A DNA stretch of 64,000 nucleotides from CAYQJL01 sp964573295 (GTDB taxonomy: Bacteria; Eisenbacteria; RBG-16-71-46; CAIMUX01; WJJG01): assembly GCA_964573295.1 (NCBI GenBank), contig CAZNJE010000017.1, positions 11,899 through 75,898 of the forward strand, in the 5' to 3' direction. The notes beneath the pieces are model-generated. The model saw nothing but the letters and a program-made list of their open reading frames with translations. It was not told the origin of the DNA and did not search any database. Positions within the stretch are counted from its first letter, which is position 1; every line of letters begins with the position of its first letter. A program made the translations under genes and the position numbers. Positions 15,722 to 23,963 of this stretch are shown here, one piece after another.

Positions 15722-16960
15722 ATGAATCGAGTCATCGCCAACCTGGAAGCGCTGCATCACAATCTCGCCGTCGTCGATCGGTGGATGCAACGGCATGATG
15801 CTCAGTGGACTCTGGTCACCAAGGCGCTCTGCGGGCACCACTCCCTGATCGATGTACTACATGGCATCGGGGTTCGTTCGGTCGGTGATTCGCGGATCGA
15901 CAATCTCCGCACGATCCGCTCGGTGTCGCCGGATATGGAAACCTGGTACTTGCGGGGTCCCGGATTGGGATCCATCGCCGAGACGGTCGAGGTGGCCGAC
16001 ATTTCGCTGAACAGCGAGGCCGAGACCATCCATGCCATCAACCGCGAGGCCGGGAAGATCGGCAAAGTCCACCGGGTCGTCATCATGATCGAGCTCGGCG
16101 ACCTGCGGGAGGGCATCCTTCCGGGCACGTTGGTGCGGTTCTACGACGAGGTTTTCCAGCTCGAGAACCTGGAGGTCATCGGCATCGGCGCGAACCTGGG
16201 TTGTCTGGCCGGCGTGGTACCGAACATCGACCAGTACATGCAACTTCTCCTCTATCGGGAGCTTCTCGAACTGAAGTTCGACCACAAGCTCAAGGTCATC
16301 TCGGCGGGCACGAGCGCCACCTTGCCGCTGGTTCTCGACAGCACGCTGCCGAAGTCGATCAACCACTTCCGCATCGGGGAAGCCGTGCTCTTGGGCACCG
16401 ATCTCATCAACGGCGGCACGTTGTCCGGACTGCGCAACGACGTGTTCACGCTCGAAGCCGAGCTGATCGAGATCAAACAGAAGAGCCTGGTTCCCATGAC
16501 CGAGACCGGTGACGTGAATCCCTTCCAGTTGCAGAACAACGACGACGAAGAGGTTCGCCCCGGCGAGCGCGGCTATCGCGCCCTCGTCAACATCGGCGAG
16601 CTCGATACCGATATCGGTGGTCTGACGCCCGAGAATCCCAGTTACAAGATTGCCGGTGCGAGCAGCGACATCACCGTCCTGAATGTGGGTGACAGCCCAG
16701 GGGGCCTTAGTCTCGGAGACGGGGTACGTTTCCGGCTCAGCTACGCGGCCCTCGTTCGCCTCATGGGGAACCGGTACACGGCGATCGAGATCGATCCTCC
16801 GGCGGGCCGCTTCCGGCCGCTTACGACCGATGAAGGCCAGGTTTCGGTGCCACCGGTGATCGAGAGGGCCAAGCCTGCTCCGAATGAGGCTCTGGGCAGA
16901 AGCCCAAACAGCGCGCCTAAGCGAGAGAGGCCGGGTAAACCCAAGGGAGCGCATGTCTGA
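15722..16960 (+). CDS. PLP-dependent amino-acid racemase, ornithine/lysine-racemase-like
   Basis: A 412-residue alanine-racemase-superfamily enzyme that resembles the ornithine racemase (Orr)/lysine racemase group more than classical Alr. Seen: VTKALCGHH with the likely PLP lysine (Lys34), SVGDSRIDNLRTI, IMIELGDLREGILP, a barrel to FRIGEAVLLGTDL, and a C-terminal half with IGELDTDIGGL and AGASSDITVLNVGDS, both typical of Orr-like proteins. ATG 15722 has GGAGGGAAG upstream and directly follows the GNAT. The tail after residue 375 is Lys/Pro-rich. Its stop overlaps the first of three repeated start sites of the next gene. Substrate specificity is not readable from sequence. Confidence 0.85.
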   Translation: MNRVIANLEALHHNLAVVDRWMQRHDAQWTLVTKALCGHHSLIDVLHGIGVRSVGDSRIDNLRTIRSVSPDMETWYLRGPGLGSIAETVEVADISLNSEAETIHAINREAGKIGKVHRVVIMIELGDLREGILPGTLVRFYDEVFQLENLEVIGIGANLGCLAGVVPNIDQYMQLLLYRELLELKFDHKLKVISAGTSATLPLVLDSTLPKSINHFRIGEAVLLGTDLINGGTLSGLRNDVFTLEAELIEIKQKSLVPMTETGDVNPFQLQNNDDEEVRPGERGYRALVNIGELDTDIGGLTPENPSYKIAGASSDITVLNVGDSPGGLSLGDGVRFRLSYAALVRLMGNRYTAIEIDPPAGRFRPLTTDEGQVSVPPVIERAKPAPNEALGRSPNSAPKRERPGKPKGAHV

Positions 16961-17000
16961 CAAGGAAGCGCATGTCTGACAAGGAAGCGCATGGCTGACA
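16944..17000 (+). repeat. Triplicated ribosome-site/start-codon repeat
   Basis: A 19-bp unit (GCGCATGTCTGACAAGGAA) places AAGG(G/A)AGCGC-ATG three times, with ATGs at 16953, 16972 and 16991. As 19 is not a multiple of three, each ATG opens a different frame. The first two give 8-codon peptides ending in TGA; the third opens the aminoacylase gene. Confidence 0.85.
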
Positions 17001-18247
17001 AGGAGCACGTGGAGCTTCGGCGGGAACTGCACACCCTGGCCGAGCTCGCTCATCAGGAAGATCGAACGGCGGCACGGATGCACGCTTTTCTGGAGACGTG
17101 CCATCCGGATCGTCTGCTGAGCGGATTGGGGGGTCAGCGGACCGGTCCACGGACCGGTCAGCAGGCCGGTCAGCAGGCGGGGCGGCAGACGAGTCGGGAT
17201 CCGTCCGCCGGCGCTGAGGCCCAAGGTCATGGGCTCGCGGCGGTTTTCGACAGCGGGAAGCCCGGCCCCCGCGTCCTGCTCCGCTGCGAACTCGATGCCC
17301 TGCCCATTCCCGAAGGTCCAGGCGGACCATCGGGCGAGACCCTGCCCCATCGCGCTCTGGCCGAGGGCGTTGCTCACAAGTGTGGCCATGATGGGCACAT
17401 GGCCATCCTGGCCACTGTTGCGTCTCGACTGGCTCGTAGGCGTCCGACCCGGGGCGCAGTGATCCTGCTCTTCCAACCGGCCGAGGAGACCGGCGAGGGC
17501 GCGGCCCAAGTGCTCGTCGACCCGCAATTTGCCTCGTTGGCGCCGGACCAGGTGATCGCCCTGCACAATCTCCCCGGCCATCCTCGTGGCAGCGTCATCG
17601 CCCGCAAGGGGTGTTTTGCGGCCGCATCCACCGGAATGGCGATCCGCCTTCGCGGCGCCACCGCGCATGCCGCCGAGCCCGAAGGGGGCCGGAGTCCCGC
17701 CATGGCGGTCGCCCAGATCATCCAGCAGTTCAGTTCGGTGCCGCAGTGCTACGTTCCATTGCAAGAGGCCACGAAGGTGACGATCGTCAGTGCGGCGCTG
17801 GGTGAGGTGGCCTACGGGACGACCCCGGGTGAAGCCCGCGTGAACGCGACCATTCGGGCATACGATGATGCCGTTCTCGACCGCTCCGTCGATCGCTGCC
17901 GGAGGATCGCCCGTGGAATCGCGGCCGCCGAAGAGCTGGAACTGGAGATAGAGCTGGTCGAGCCCTTTCCGGCCACGATCGGCGCCGATGAGGTTGTCGA
18001 TGCCGTGACCGAGGCCGCCCGTGATCTTGGGTTTCGGGTGGTCATGCCGTCCGCGCCCTTCGGTTGGTCCGAGGATTTCGGCCACTTCACGGCGCGATAT
18101 CCGGGTGCGCTATTCGGATTGGGCGCAGGCGAGAACCATCCGGCGCTACATCATCCGTCCTACGATTTTCCGGATGACTTGATCGGCATGGGTGCCGATC
18201 TATGGATGAGAATCGCGGAGCACCTGATGGGTGGACCTAGCGACTAG
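16991..18247 (+). CDS. M20-family amidohydrolase / aminoacylase
   Basis: A 418-residue M20D-type metallopeptidase that removes acyl groups from N-acyl amino acids or related amides. Seen: the metal motif HKCGHDGHMA, PAEETGEGA with the catalytic and metal Glu, ALHNLPGHPRG, and the dimerisation-domain motif RGATAHAAEPEGGRSP. The C-terminal metal His lies in NHPALHHPSYDF. ATG 16991 is the third of three repeated start sites (19-bp repeat). Residues 47-77 are a Gln/Gly/Arg-rich insert made of short repeats before the first metal motif. In the same direction as the two racemases, 30 bp after the first and 33 bp before the second. Confidence 0.88.
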   Translation: MADKEHVELRRELHTLAELAHQEDRTAARMHAFLETCHPDRLLSGLGGQRTGPRTGQQAGQQAGRQTSRDPSAGAEAQGHGLAAVFDSGKPGPRVLLRCELDALPIPEGPGGPSGETLPHRALAEGVAHKCGHDGHMAILATVASRLARRRPTRGAVILLFQPAEETGEGAAQVLVDPQFASLAPDQVIALHNLPGHPRGSVIARKGCFAAASTGMAIRLRGATAHAAEPEGGRSPAMAVAQIIQQFSSVPQCYVPLQEATKVTIVSAALGEVAYGTTPGEARVNATIRAYDDAVLDRSVDRCRRIARGIAAAEELELEIELVEPFPATIGADEVVDAVTEAARDLGFRVVMPSAPFGWSEDFGHFTARYPGALFGLGAGENHPALHHPSYDFPDDLIGMGADLWMRIAEHLMGGPSD

Positions 18248-18280
18248 GGCCCTGAGAGGGGAAAGATCGCGGGGGGGCGG

Positions 18281-19447
18281 ATGCGACACTCTTCGTATGT
18301 GGAGATCAGCAAGTCCGCGTATCAGAAGAATTTGAGGTTCTTGCGCCGCAAGATCGGGCGTGAGACCTTGCTGTCCTCCGTGGTCAAGGGCAATGCCTAC
18401 GGTCATGGGATCTCCAGCTTCCTACCCATGGCGGAGTCCTGTGGTGTCCGCCATTTCTCGGTCTTCAGCGCCGAAGAGGCCTACCTCGCGCGCCGGAGCA
18501 GCCAGCACGACAGCCAGATCCTCATCATGGGATACATCGATCAGGGCGAACTCGAATGGGCTGTCGAACACGGGGTCGCTTTCTTCGTGTTCGATCTCGC
18601 TCGTTTGAACGCCGCTGTGTCCGCTGCCGAACGGATCAAGAGACCGGCCAAGATCCATCTAGAAGTCGAGACCGGCATGAACCGAACCGGGTTCGAGGGC
18701 GCCGATTTGGAGGAAGCGGTCGGTATCATCAAGACCCATCCGGAGGAAATCGCAGTCGAAGGCGTGTGCACGCACCTGGCTGGCGCCGAGAGCGTGGCCA
18801 ACTACCTGCGTGTGACGACACAGCTCGAGATCTTCGAGCAGGTGTGCCGGCACCTGAGGGAGCTGGGTATCAAGCCCGTCCTGCGGCACACGGCCTGTTC
18901 GGCCGCCTCGCTGAACTATCCGCAGTCGATCATGGACATGGTGCGCATGGGTATCGCCCAGTACGGATACTGGCCGAACAAAGAAACCCAGATGCACTAT
19001 GAGCTCGAGCATGAGGACGGCCGTCTTCGGACCAAAGCAAGTCCGCTCAAGGGGGTTCTGCGCTGGGTCAGCCGAATCATGAGCCTCAAGCGTGTGAAGC
19101 GCGGGCAGTTCGTCGGCTATGGAACAACCTACCAGGCCATGCGCAACCAGACGCTGGCCACCGTTCCGGTTGGTTACTATCACGGGTTCTCGCGAACCCT
19201 GAGCAACCTCGGCCATGTGCTGGTCAATGGACGCAGAGCGCCGGTCGTGGGACTCGTCAACATGAACATGATGATGATTGACGTCACCGACTGCAACACG
19301 GTTGCCCCCGACAACGAGGTCACCCTGATTGGCCCGCAGCGGCGATCGCGGATCACGGTGAGCTCGTTCAGTGATATGGCGAGCGCGGTCAACTACGAAG
19401 TGCTCGTCCGCATTCCCAGTACCATTCCCCGCGTGGTCGTCGACTGA
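18281..19447 (+). CDS. alr: Alanine racemase family protein
   Basis: A 388-residue PLP enzyme of the Alr family, which interconverts L- and D-alanine or other amino acids. Seen: SVVKGNAYGHG with the PLP lysine (Lys36), HLEVETGMNRTGF, VEGVCTHLAGAE, VRMGIAQYGYWP, and the second catalytic Tyr in FVGYGTTYQA. The C-terminal VGLVNMNMMMIDVTD matches the family's GRVCMDQ-type segment but with Asn-Met in place of Cys-Met-Asp. This and the unusual start suggest a divergent, perhaps broad-specificity racemase. The start follows GGGGGGCGG. The 3' end overlaps the convergent amidohydrolase by 55 bp. Confidence 0.87.
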   Translation: MRHSSYVEISKSAYQKNLRFLRRKIGRETLLSSVVKGNAYGHGISSFLPMAESCGVRHFSVFSAEEAYLARRSSQHDSQILIMGYIDQGELEWAVEHGVAFFVFDLARLNAAVSAAERIKRPAKIHLEVETGMNRTGFEGADLEEAVGIIKTHPEEIAVEGVCTHLAGAESVANYLRVTTQLEIFEQVCRHLRELGIKPVLRHTACSAASLNYPQSIMDMVRMGIAQYGYWPNKETQMHYELEHEDGRLRTKASPLKGVLRWVSRIMSLKRVKRGQFVGYGTTYQAMRNQTLATVPVGYYHGFSRTLSNLGHVLVNGRRAPVVGLVNMNMMMIDVTDCNTVAPDNEVTLIGPQRRSRITVSSFSDMASAVNYEVLVRIPSTIPRVVVD

Positions 19448-20742
19448 ATCCTGCCCTGGCCCTTGAGCCGGGTATCGCTCTCTAAGGTCTCCCCCACGCT
19501 ATCGGTCCACCGGAAGCGGCCTCGGTCCAGCGTGAAGAATGCCAGGTCCGCCGCTTTCCCGGGAGATAAGCTCCCCAGATCCTCGCGTTGCAGAATCCGG
19601 GCCGGCACGCAACTGGCGGCCCGAACGACGTCCTCGAGGGACAGCCCCAATGCCAGGAATTTCGAGAGGGTGTGCGTCAGCGAGTGCACGGGGCCGCCCA
19701 GGTTGAAGCGGTGGAGATCGCTGCTGATCGTATCCGGCGCCAGCCCTCGCCCAAGCATCTTCCGCGCTACCTCGAAACTGAACGACCCCTCTCCATGCGC
19801 CACATCCAGGTAGACGCCTCGCTCACGTGCGCGGGCCAGGGCGTCGGCGGCGTCGGCGGCGTCGGCGGCATCGGCGGCACCGGCGGCATCATCGGCGGCA
19901 TGATTGGCGGACTCCGGACAGCCGGCATGGAGCGGGCGGTAGATGTGGGTTGCGATGTCGCCTGGCCGCAGGCGGGAGGCGATCTGGGAGGTTGTGGGCG
20001 GCGGCGCATCCATGTGGGCCATGAGCGGTAGACCGCACGCATCGGCGGCGGTGACGGCGGCCGTCACCGCGGGCTCGAGCGCGCCATCGCTGCCATGCCG
20101 GCCAAGCCGCACCTTGATCCCACGAATCACCTCGGGGTATTGCCGGGCGACCTGCGTGCAGGCGCCTACATCCAGCAGGCGGGGATCGCCGGCCTCCCCC
20201 ACCCGGACGTGGCGGCCAAATCCGAAGATGCCACCGAAGGAGATATTGAGAAAGGCGAGGATCCGCCGCGGCGCCCCGGTGATCACGCTCTCGAGGAAAC
20301 CGGCGAAGTTGCCGGCCCCGGCGCTGCCGGCATCGACGAGTGTCGTGCTTCCGCACGCTGGATCGAGATCGGCCGGACGCACGCCCAGCGGGGTGGCACC
20401 CCAATACGCGTGCAGGTGCAGGTCGATGAGGCCCGGGGTGACCAGGAGCCCCCGGGCGTCGACATGCCGCAGGTTCAAGTTCGGCGATTCCTGGTTCTGT
20501 AGCGAACGAACGCGTGGAGGTAGCTCCGGCGGTGTGCCGCGGTGACGCGGAACATCCTGGTGCGCCCGGCTGTGTTGCGGAGTGTCCCGATGCGCCCGGC
20601 GGTGTTGCGACCCCTCCGGCCGCGGGATGATCTCGGCGATCTTCCCTTGGCGGAGGATGAGGTCACCTGGCCCACTGAAGGGACCACCCGGATCGACAAT
20701 CCGCCCACCCGCGACGAGGATCTCGTGTGGTGCGCGCATCAC
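19393..20742 (-). CDS. Amidohydrolase/deacetylase-family metallohydrolase (N-acyl-D-amino-acid type)
   Basis: A 449-residue amidohydrolase-superfamily enzyme close to the EF_0837/Atu3266 type, which acts on N-acetyl D-amino acids or related acyl esters. Seen: the metal motif GLIDLHLHAYWGATPLGV, STTLVDAGSAGAG, GIKVRLGRHG with the likely carboxylated Lys, GLPLMAHMDAP, GDIATHIYRP, VAHGEGSFSFEVA, and TISSDLHRFNLGGPV with the catalytic Asp. The start GTG-ATG (20742/20739) overlaps the symporter stop, so the two are translationally coupled. Two low-complexity inserts come from tandem repeats: His/Arg/Pro-rich residues 43-78, and an Ala-Ala-Asp run near residue 290. Its 3' end overlaps the racemase gene by 55 bp. 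Confidence 0.85.
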   Translation of the reverse strand: MMRAPHEILVAGGRIVDPGGPFSGPGDLILRQGKIAEIIPRPEGSQHRRAHRDTPQHSRAHQDVPRHRGTPPELPPRVRSLQNQESPNLNLRHVDARGLLVTPGLIDLHLHAYWGATPLGVRPADLDPACGSTTLVDAGSAGAGNFAGFLESVITGAPRRILAFLNISFGGIFGFGRHVRVGEAGDPRLLDVGACTQVARQYPEVIRGIKVRLGRHGSDGALEPAVTAAVTAADACGLPLMAHMDAPPPTTSQIASRLRPGDIATHIYRPLHAGCPESANHAADDAAGAADAADAADAADALARARERGVYLDVAHGEGSFSFEVARKMLGRGLAPDTISSDLHRFNLGGPVHSLTHTLSKFLALGLSLEDVVRAASCVPARILQREDLGSLSPGKAADLAFFTLDRGRFRWTDSVGETLESDTRLKGQGRIQSTTTRGMVLGMRTSTS

Positions 20743-22628
20743 GCGTGCGTTCTCTGCCGCCGGGTAGCCAGCGTCAGGATCGCGAAGAGAATGCAGGAGA
20801 CTGCGACGCCGAAGACGGCCGGATCGAACCCCGCCATGAACTCCGCCGCCCGCTTATCCAGCTTCACCCAATCATACCGTCCGCCCAGGAACAGGACGGC
20901 ACGATAGATCAATGTCGCGACGGTGGCGCCCAACATGGTAATGAAGATGTTTTTCGTTAGACGGTTGGATCGTTTCTTGTACAAGGCTCCTACCACGACT
21001 GGCAAGATGATCGCCGGAGCCCACACATGATAGGTGAAGAGCAACAGTCCGATGATGTCGGACCACAGGACCGCGACCAGAATGGCCGTCATGCCGAGAG
21101 CCGCTGTACAGATGCGCGCCAGACGAAGCGTGCGCCCGTCACCGCGATCCTCCCAACCCAGCTGATGCTCGAAGAGATCCTTCACGAAGATGGCCGTCGA
21201 GGAGTTCAGGGCCGAGTCGGCCGAGGACATGACCGCCATGAGAAGGGCTCCGATCATCAGGCCGCCGATGACGGGGCTGTGCAATTGCTCGACCACCATG
21301 GGCAATGCTTGCTGAGGCGCGATGTCGGGGAAGTGAATGCGCGCGTAGAGGGCAATGAAGAAGAGGACCACCGGGAAGGTGAGTGCCAGGAAGAACCCCA
21401 CGCCGGCGATGCCCCACTTCGTGTGGGTGACGTTCTTGCCGACACAGTAGCGGGTGGCATAGCCGGGAGCGAAGGTCTCGCCCAACAAGAAGGCGAGGAA
21501 GGTGGTGATCAGGAACAACCAACCCTTGCCGCCCTCCACTTTGAAGAAGTCGGCCGGGACGGTGCGGTTGGGGGTGATTTCATTGGAATAGGCGTCCTGT
21601 AAGAGCGATAGATTGTGGCGGCGCAACTGGCGACCGGTGAGATCCTCTCCCAGGTCTTCACGGCTTTGGGCGGACAGCTCGACCGTGGCGAAGCGCTCCG
21701 GGGTGTAGAGGTCCCGATCGTCGAGGACGGCGTTGAGACCCGCGACGACCTCGCCGGCGGACGGTTCGGCCTCGGCCTCGAGTTGCCGAGTCCCGGCCTC
21801 TCCATACTCGGCGTGGGCGTCGGCGTCGGTGGCCGTGGGCTGGGCGGCGAACGCGTACCCCTCCTCCTCCAGCCGGGCGCGGATGTGGGCGGAGAGCGGA
21901 TCGGATCGAGTGGCCAGCTTCCTGCTCATGGAGACGGGATCTTTGAGATCGCTGGTGCCGAACCGGGAGGGGACGAACCTGCCCGTTTCCGAATTGTACG
22001 AGCTGGTGATATCCGGAATGCAGAAGCCGAGCGTGATGGCGAAGCCCAGCAGGAGCACGATGAACTGGTAGACGTCGGTGTGGATCACCGCCAGGAGACC
22101 GCCGGCCGTGCTATAGATCACGACCATGACGCCGCTGATCACGATCGCCCACTGAAGTGCATGCGGCACGTCCACCAGCCCGGGCATGATGGCAGCGAGT
22201 ACGGTCCCGAAGGCGGCCATCTGGGCGGCCACGATGAAGACCGAGAAGAGTAGTGAGAGCAACAGGACGAGGAAACGGGGCCGTTCTCCGAACCGGTGGC
22301 CGAAGTAGCCGGCCACCGTGTAGAGCTCGGCCTTTCGGAACTGGGGTGCAACGACCAACCCCGAGAAGATGAAGTGGAAGTAGCCCCCGGTCGAGACCAG
22401 GAGCATCAAGATCCCCCACTCATAGGTCTTGCCGATGGCGCCGATGGAGTACCCCCCGCCGATGACGGTGGCGCCCATGGTGCAGAAGAGAAAGAACCAG
22501 CGGACGTTACGCCCGGCAACCAGGTAGTCGTCCGCATTGCCTATCTTTCGGGCCTTGTTCACCCCTTTGAAGAAGACGAACAGCATGTAGCCGATGACGA
22601 TGATCCATAGAATCAAGCGGTCGGGCAT
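20739..22628 (-). CDS. Sodium:solute symporter family transporter
   Basis: A 629-residue SSS-family membrane protein importing an organic solute with Na+. The N-terminal MPDRLILWIIVIGYMLFV and the motif GNADDYLVAGRNV near residue 40 are typical, as are ATVIGGGYSIG and, later, MSSADSALNSSTAIFVKDLF in the sodium-site region. About 13 hydrophobic segments are visible. ATG 22628 is chosen (GGGGGA upstream) over an open extension to 22769. A hydrophilic insert of about 150 residues (roughly 21540-21990) interrupts the membrane core. It overlaps the amidohydrolase gene, so the substrate may be an N-acylated D-amino acid; this is inferred only from context. Confidence 0.88.
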   Translation of the reverse strand: MPDRLILWIIVIGYMLFVFFKGVNKARKIGNADDYLVAGRNVRWFFLFCTMGATVIGGGYSIGAIGKTYEWGILMLLVSTGGYFHFIFSGLVVAPQFRKAELYTVAGYFGHRFGERPRFLVLLLSLLFSVFIVAAQMAAFGTVLAAIMPGLVDVPHALQWAIVISGVMVVIYSTAGGLLAVIHTDVYQFIVLLLGFAITLGFCIPDITSSYNSETGRFVPSRFGTSDLKDPVSMSRKLATRSDPLSAHIRARLEEEGYAFAAQPTATDADAHAEYGEAGTRQLEAEAEPSAGEVVAGLNAVLDDRDLYTPERFATVELSAQSREDLGEDLTGRQLRRHNLSLLQDAYSNEITPNRTVPADFFKVEGGKGWLFLITTFLAFLLGETFAPGYATRYCVGKNVTHTKWGIAGVGFFLALTFPVVLFFIALYARIHFPDIAPQQALPMVVEQLHSPVIGGLMIGALLMAVMSSADSALNSSTAIFVKDLFEHQLGWEDRGDGRTLRLARICTAALGMTAILVAVLWSDIIGLLLFTYHVWAPAIILPVVVGALYKKRSNRLTKNIFITMLGATVATLIYRAVLFLGGRYDWVKLDKRAAEFMAGFDPAVFGVAVSCILFAILTLATRRQRTHA

Positions 22629-22813
22629 GAGTCCCCCGGAAATTGGAGTGATCAGGGATTCTGACCCAATCGGGTCCGCGACAGGATTCGTGACAATGAC
22701 GCGATTTTCCGCAGTATGGGGCAGAATGGACGGGAAATCAAACCGCTGGACACATGCGCCGGCCGCCAAGCACGCTGGTGAGGCGGCGCAGATCCCGCCT
22801 GCGCCGAGTCCGG

Positions 22814-23491
22814 TCAGGAGCTGGTGGTCAGAAGCCCTTGTCTGAATAGAATTTCGATTGTCTCTAAGTAGGGCTCCCAGGACGCGGGTCGATCCTCCGT
22901 CGTGCGGCTAGTGAACGATCCGAGTAGCACGCCACCGAATGCGATGGTGCCGAGGAGTCGCCAAACGGCCTCGGGAGGGAGCCGGCGTATCCGCCCGGCG
23001 TCTTGCGCGGCACACAGAAGCTGCTCGGCCATCGTCATCAAGTTCTGTCCCGATCCGCTCGCCGCCATCTCGATCGCCTCGCGGGCCACCTGACCTCCCC
23101 GGCCCAGGTCCTGGCGCAGCAGGCCCGCGATGTCTGGCTCGTGTCGCAATGCTTCCATGAGATGGGTAAGATAGAGGAGCAGGGTTTCCTCGGGAGGAAA
23201 GCCAACGTCGATACGGGAGGAGACCTTGCGCGTGAGGCTAGCGATTCCGTCGCGAAGCGCCTCGCGGTAGAGTGCCTCCTTGCTTCCGAAGTGGTAGTGG
23301 ATCAGGGCCGGATTGACGCCTGCCTGCTGGGCGATCGTCTTGACCGCGGTTTCCGCGAACCCTGCGGATGCGAAACAATGGCGGGCGCTCCTGAGAATCC
23401 GGTTCCTTGTTGAGTCTTCGGTGGTTGAGTCTTCGGTGGTTGAGTCTTCGATGATTGAGCCCTTGGCGCTTGAGTTTTTGGCCGCATCCAT
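22814..23491 (-). CDS. TetR-family transcriptional regulator
   Basis: A 225-residue repressor-type regulator. The N-terminal HTH reads ILRSARHCFASAGFAETAVKTIAQQAGVNPALIHYHFGSKEAL with the usual TetR spacing; the C-terminal ligand and dimer domain has HEPDIAGLLRQDLGRGG. Residues 12-28 repeat EDSTT three times, made by a 15-bp tandem repeat (23410-23454). GGAGGG precedes ATG 23491. It lies upstream of the symporter-amidohydrolase pair on the same strand, with a 185-bp gap, so it may control that operon as well as itself. An inverted repeat at 23545-23583 is a candidate operator. The ligand is unknown. Confidence 0.9.
   Translation of the reverse strand: MDAAKNSSAKGSIIEDSTTEDSTTEDSTRNRILRSARHCFASAGFAETAVKTIAQQAGVNPALIHYHFGSKEALYREALRDGIASLTRKVSSRIDVGFPPEETLLLYLTHLMEALRHEPDIAGLLRQDLGRGGQVAREAIEMAASGSGQNLMTMAEQLLCAAQDAGRIRRLPPEAVWRLLGTIAFGGVLLGSFTSRTTEDRPASWEPYLETIEILFRQGLLTTSS
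23410..23454 (+). repeat. 15-bp coding tandem repeat in the TetR gene
   Basis: Three copies of a 15-mer (TTGAGTCTTCGGTGG on the plus strand) encode the repeated EDSTT near the TetR N-terminus. Confidence 0.85.
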
Positions 23492-23963
23492 AGCAAACCC
23501 TCCGTGACCGGCATAGGGATTCCTCGCTTCGCATCTTTGCGCTCATTGATTGGTCGAATAATCAAATTGTACAACCAATCAATCTTGATGAAAAGAAGAA
23601 ACGTATTGTGAACCAAAGGCTTATGGATTCTTGATGAAATGGCCTTTCGGATCCAAGGACGCAATGTCGACCGGATCAGCTGCGGTAGGCAATGTGATCT
23701 GGCCTTGGGGTGGAGTATTGCTGGGCCACTTGTCTCCGAGCGCAGTGTATTTCCTCTTCGGATGTGGCCTGGCTCGGCACGCATCATGCATCTAGGAGAG
23801 GCATCATGCTGACTGGGCATGGTGGTCTGTGCGCACCGGGGGTCGGATGGCCGGGCAAAGGAGACGCTTCCGGAAAGACGTGGGCGCTGGAGGGTGGCCC
23901 CGGAAGTCTTGGAAGGTGTCTCTCGAGACCGGTCATCCGGCCAATCCGGTTAGGCAGGCGATC
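23492..23963. other. Spacer between the TetR gene and the XRE regulator's 3' end
   Basis: No gene is supported. The first 150 bp are AT-rich and hold the long inverted repeat noted separately. The rest shows no recognisable element; open frames there have no family features. Confidence 0.6.
23545..23583. promoter_or_regulatory. Inverted repeat upstream of the TetR gene, candidate operator
   Basis: Perfect 10-bp arms ATTGATTGGT (23545-23554) and ACCAATCAAT (23574-23583) are separated by 19 nt. The palindrome TTGTACAA (23567-23574) runs into the right arm. The element stands 54 bp upstream of the TetR start in an AT-rich patch. An operator role is inferred. Confidence 0.5.

Noticed and set aside
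15857..18085. 742-residue minus-strand frame
   Set aside because: Shadow of the racemase and aminoacylase genes; length is due to high GC.
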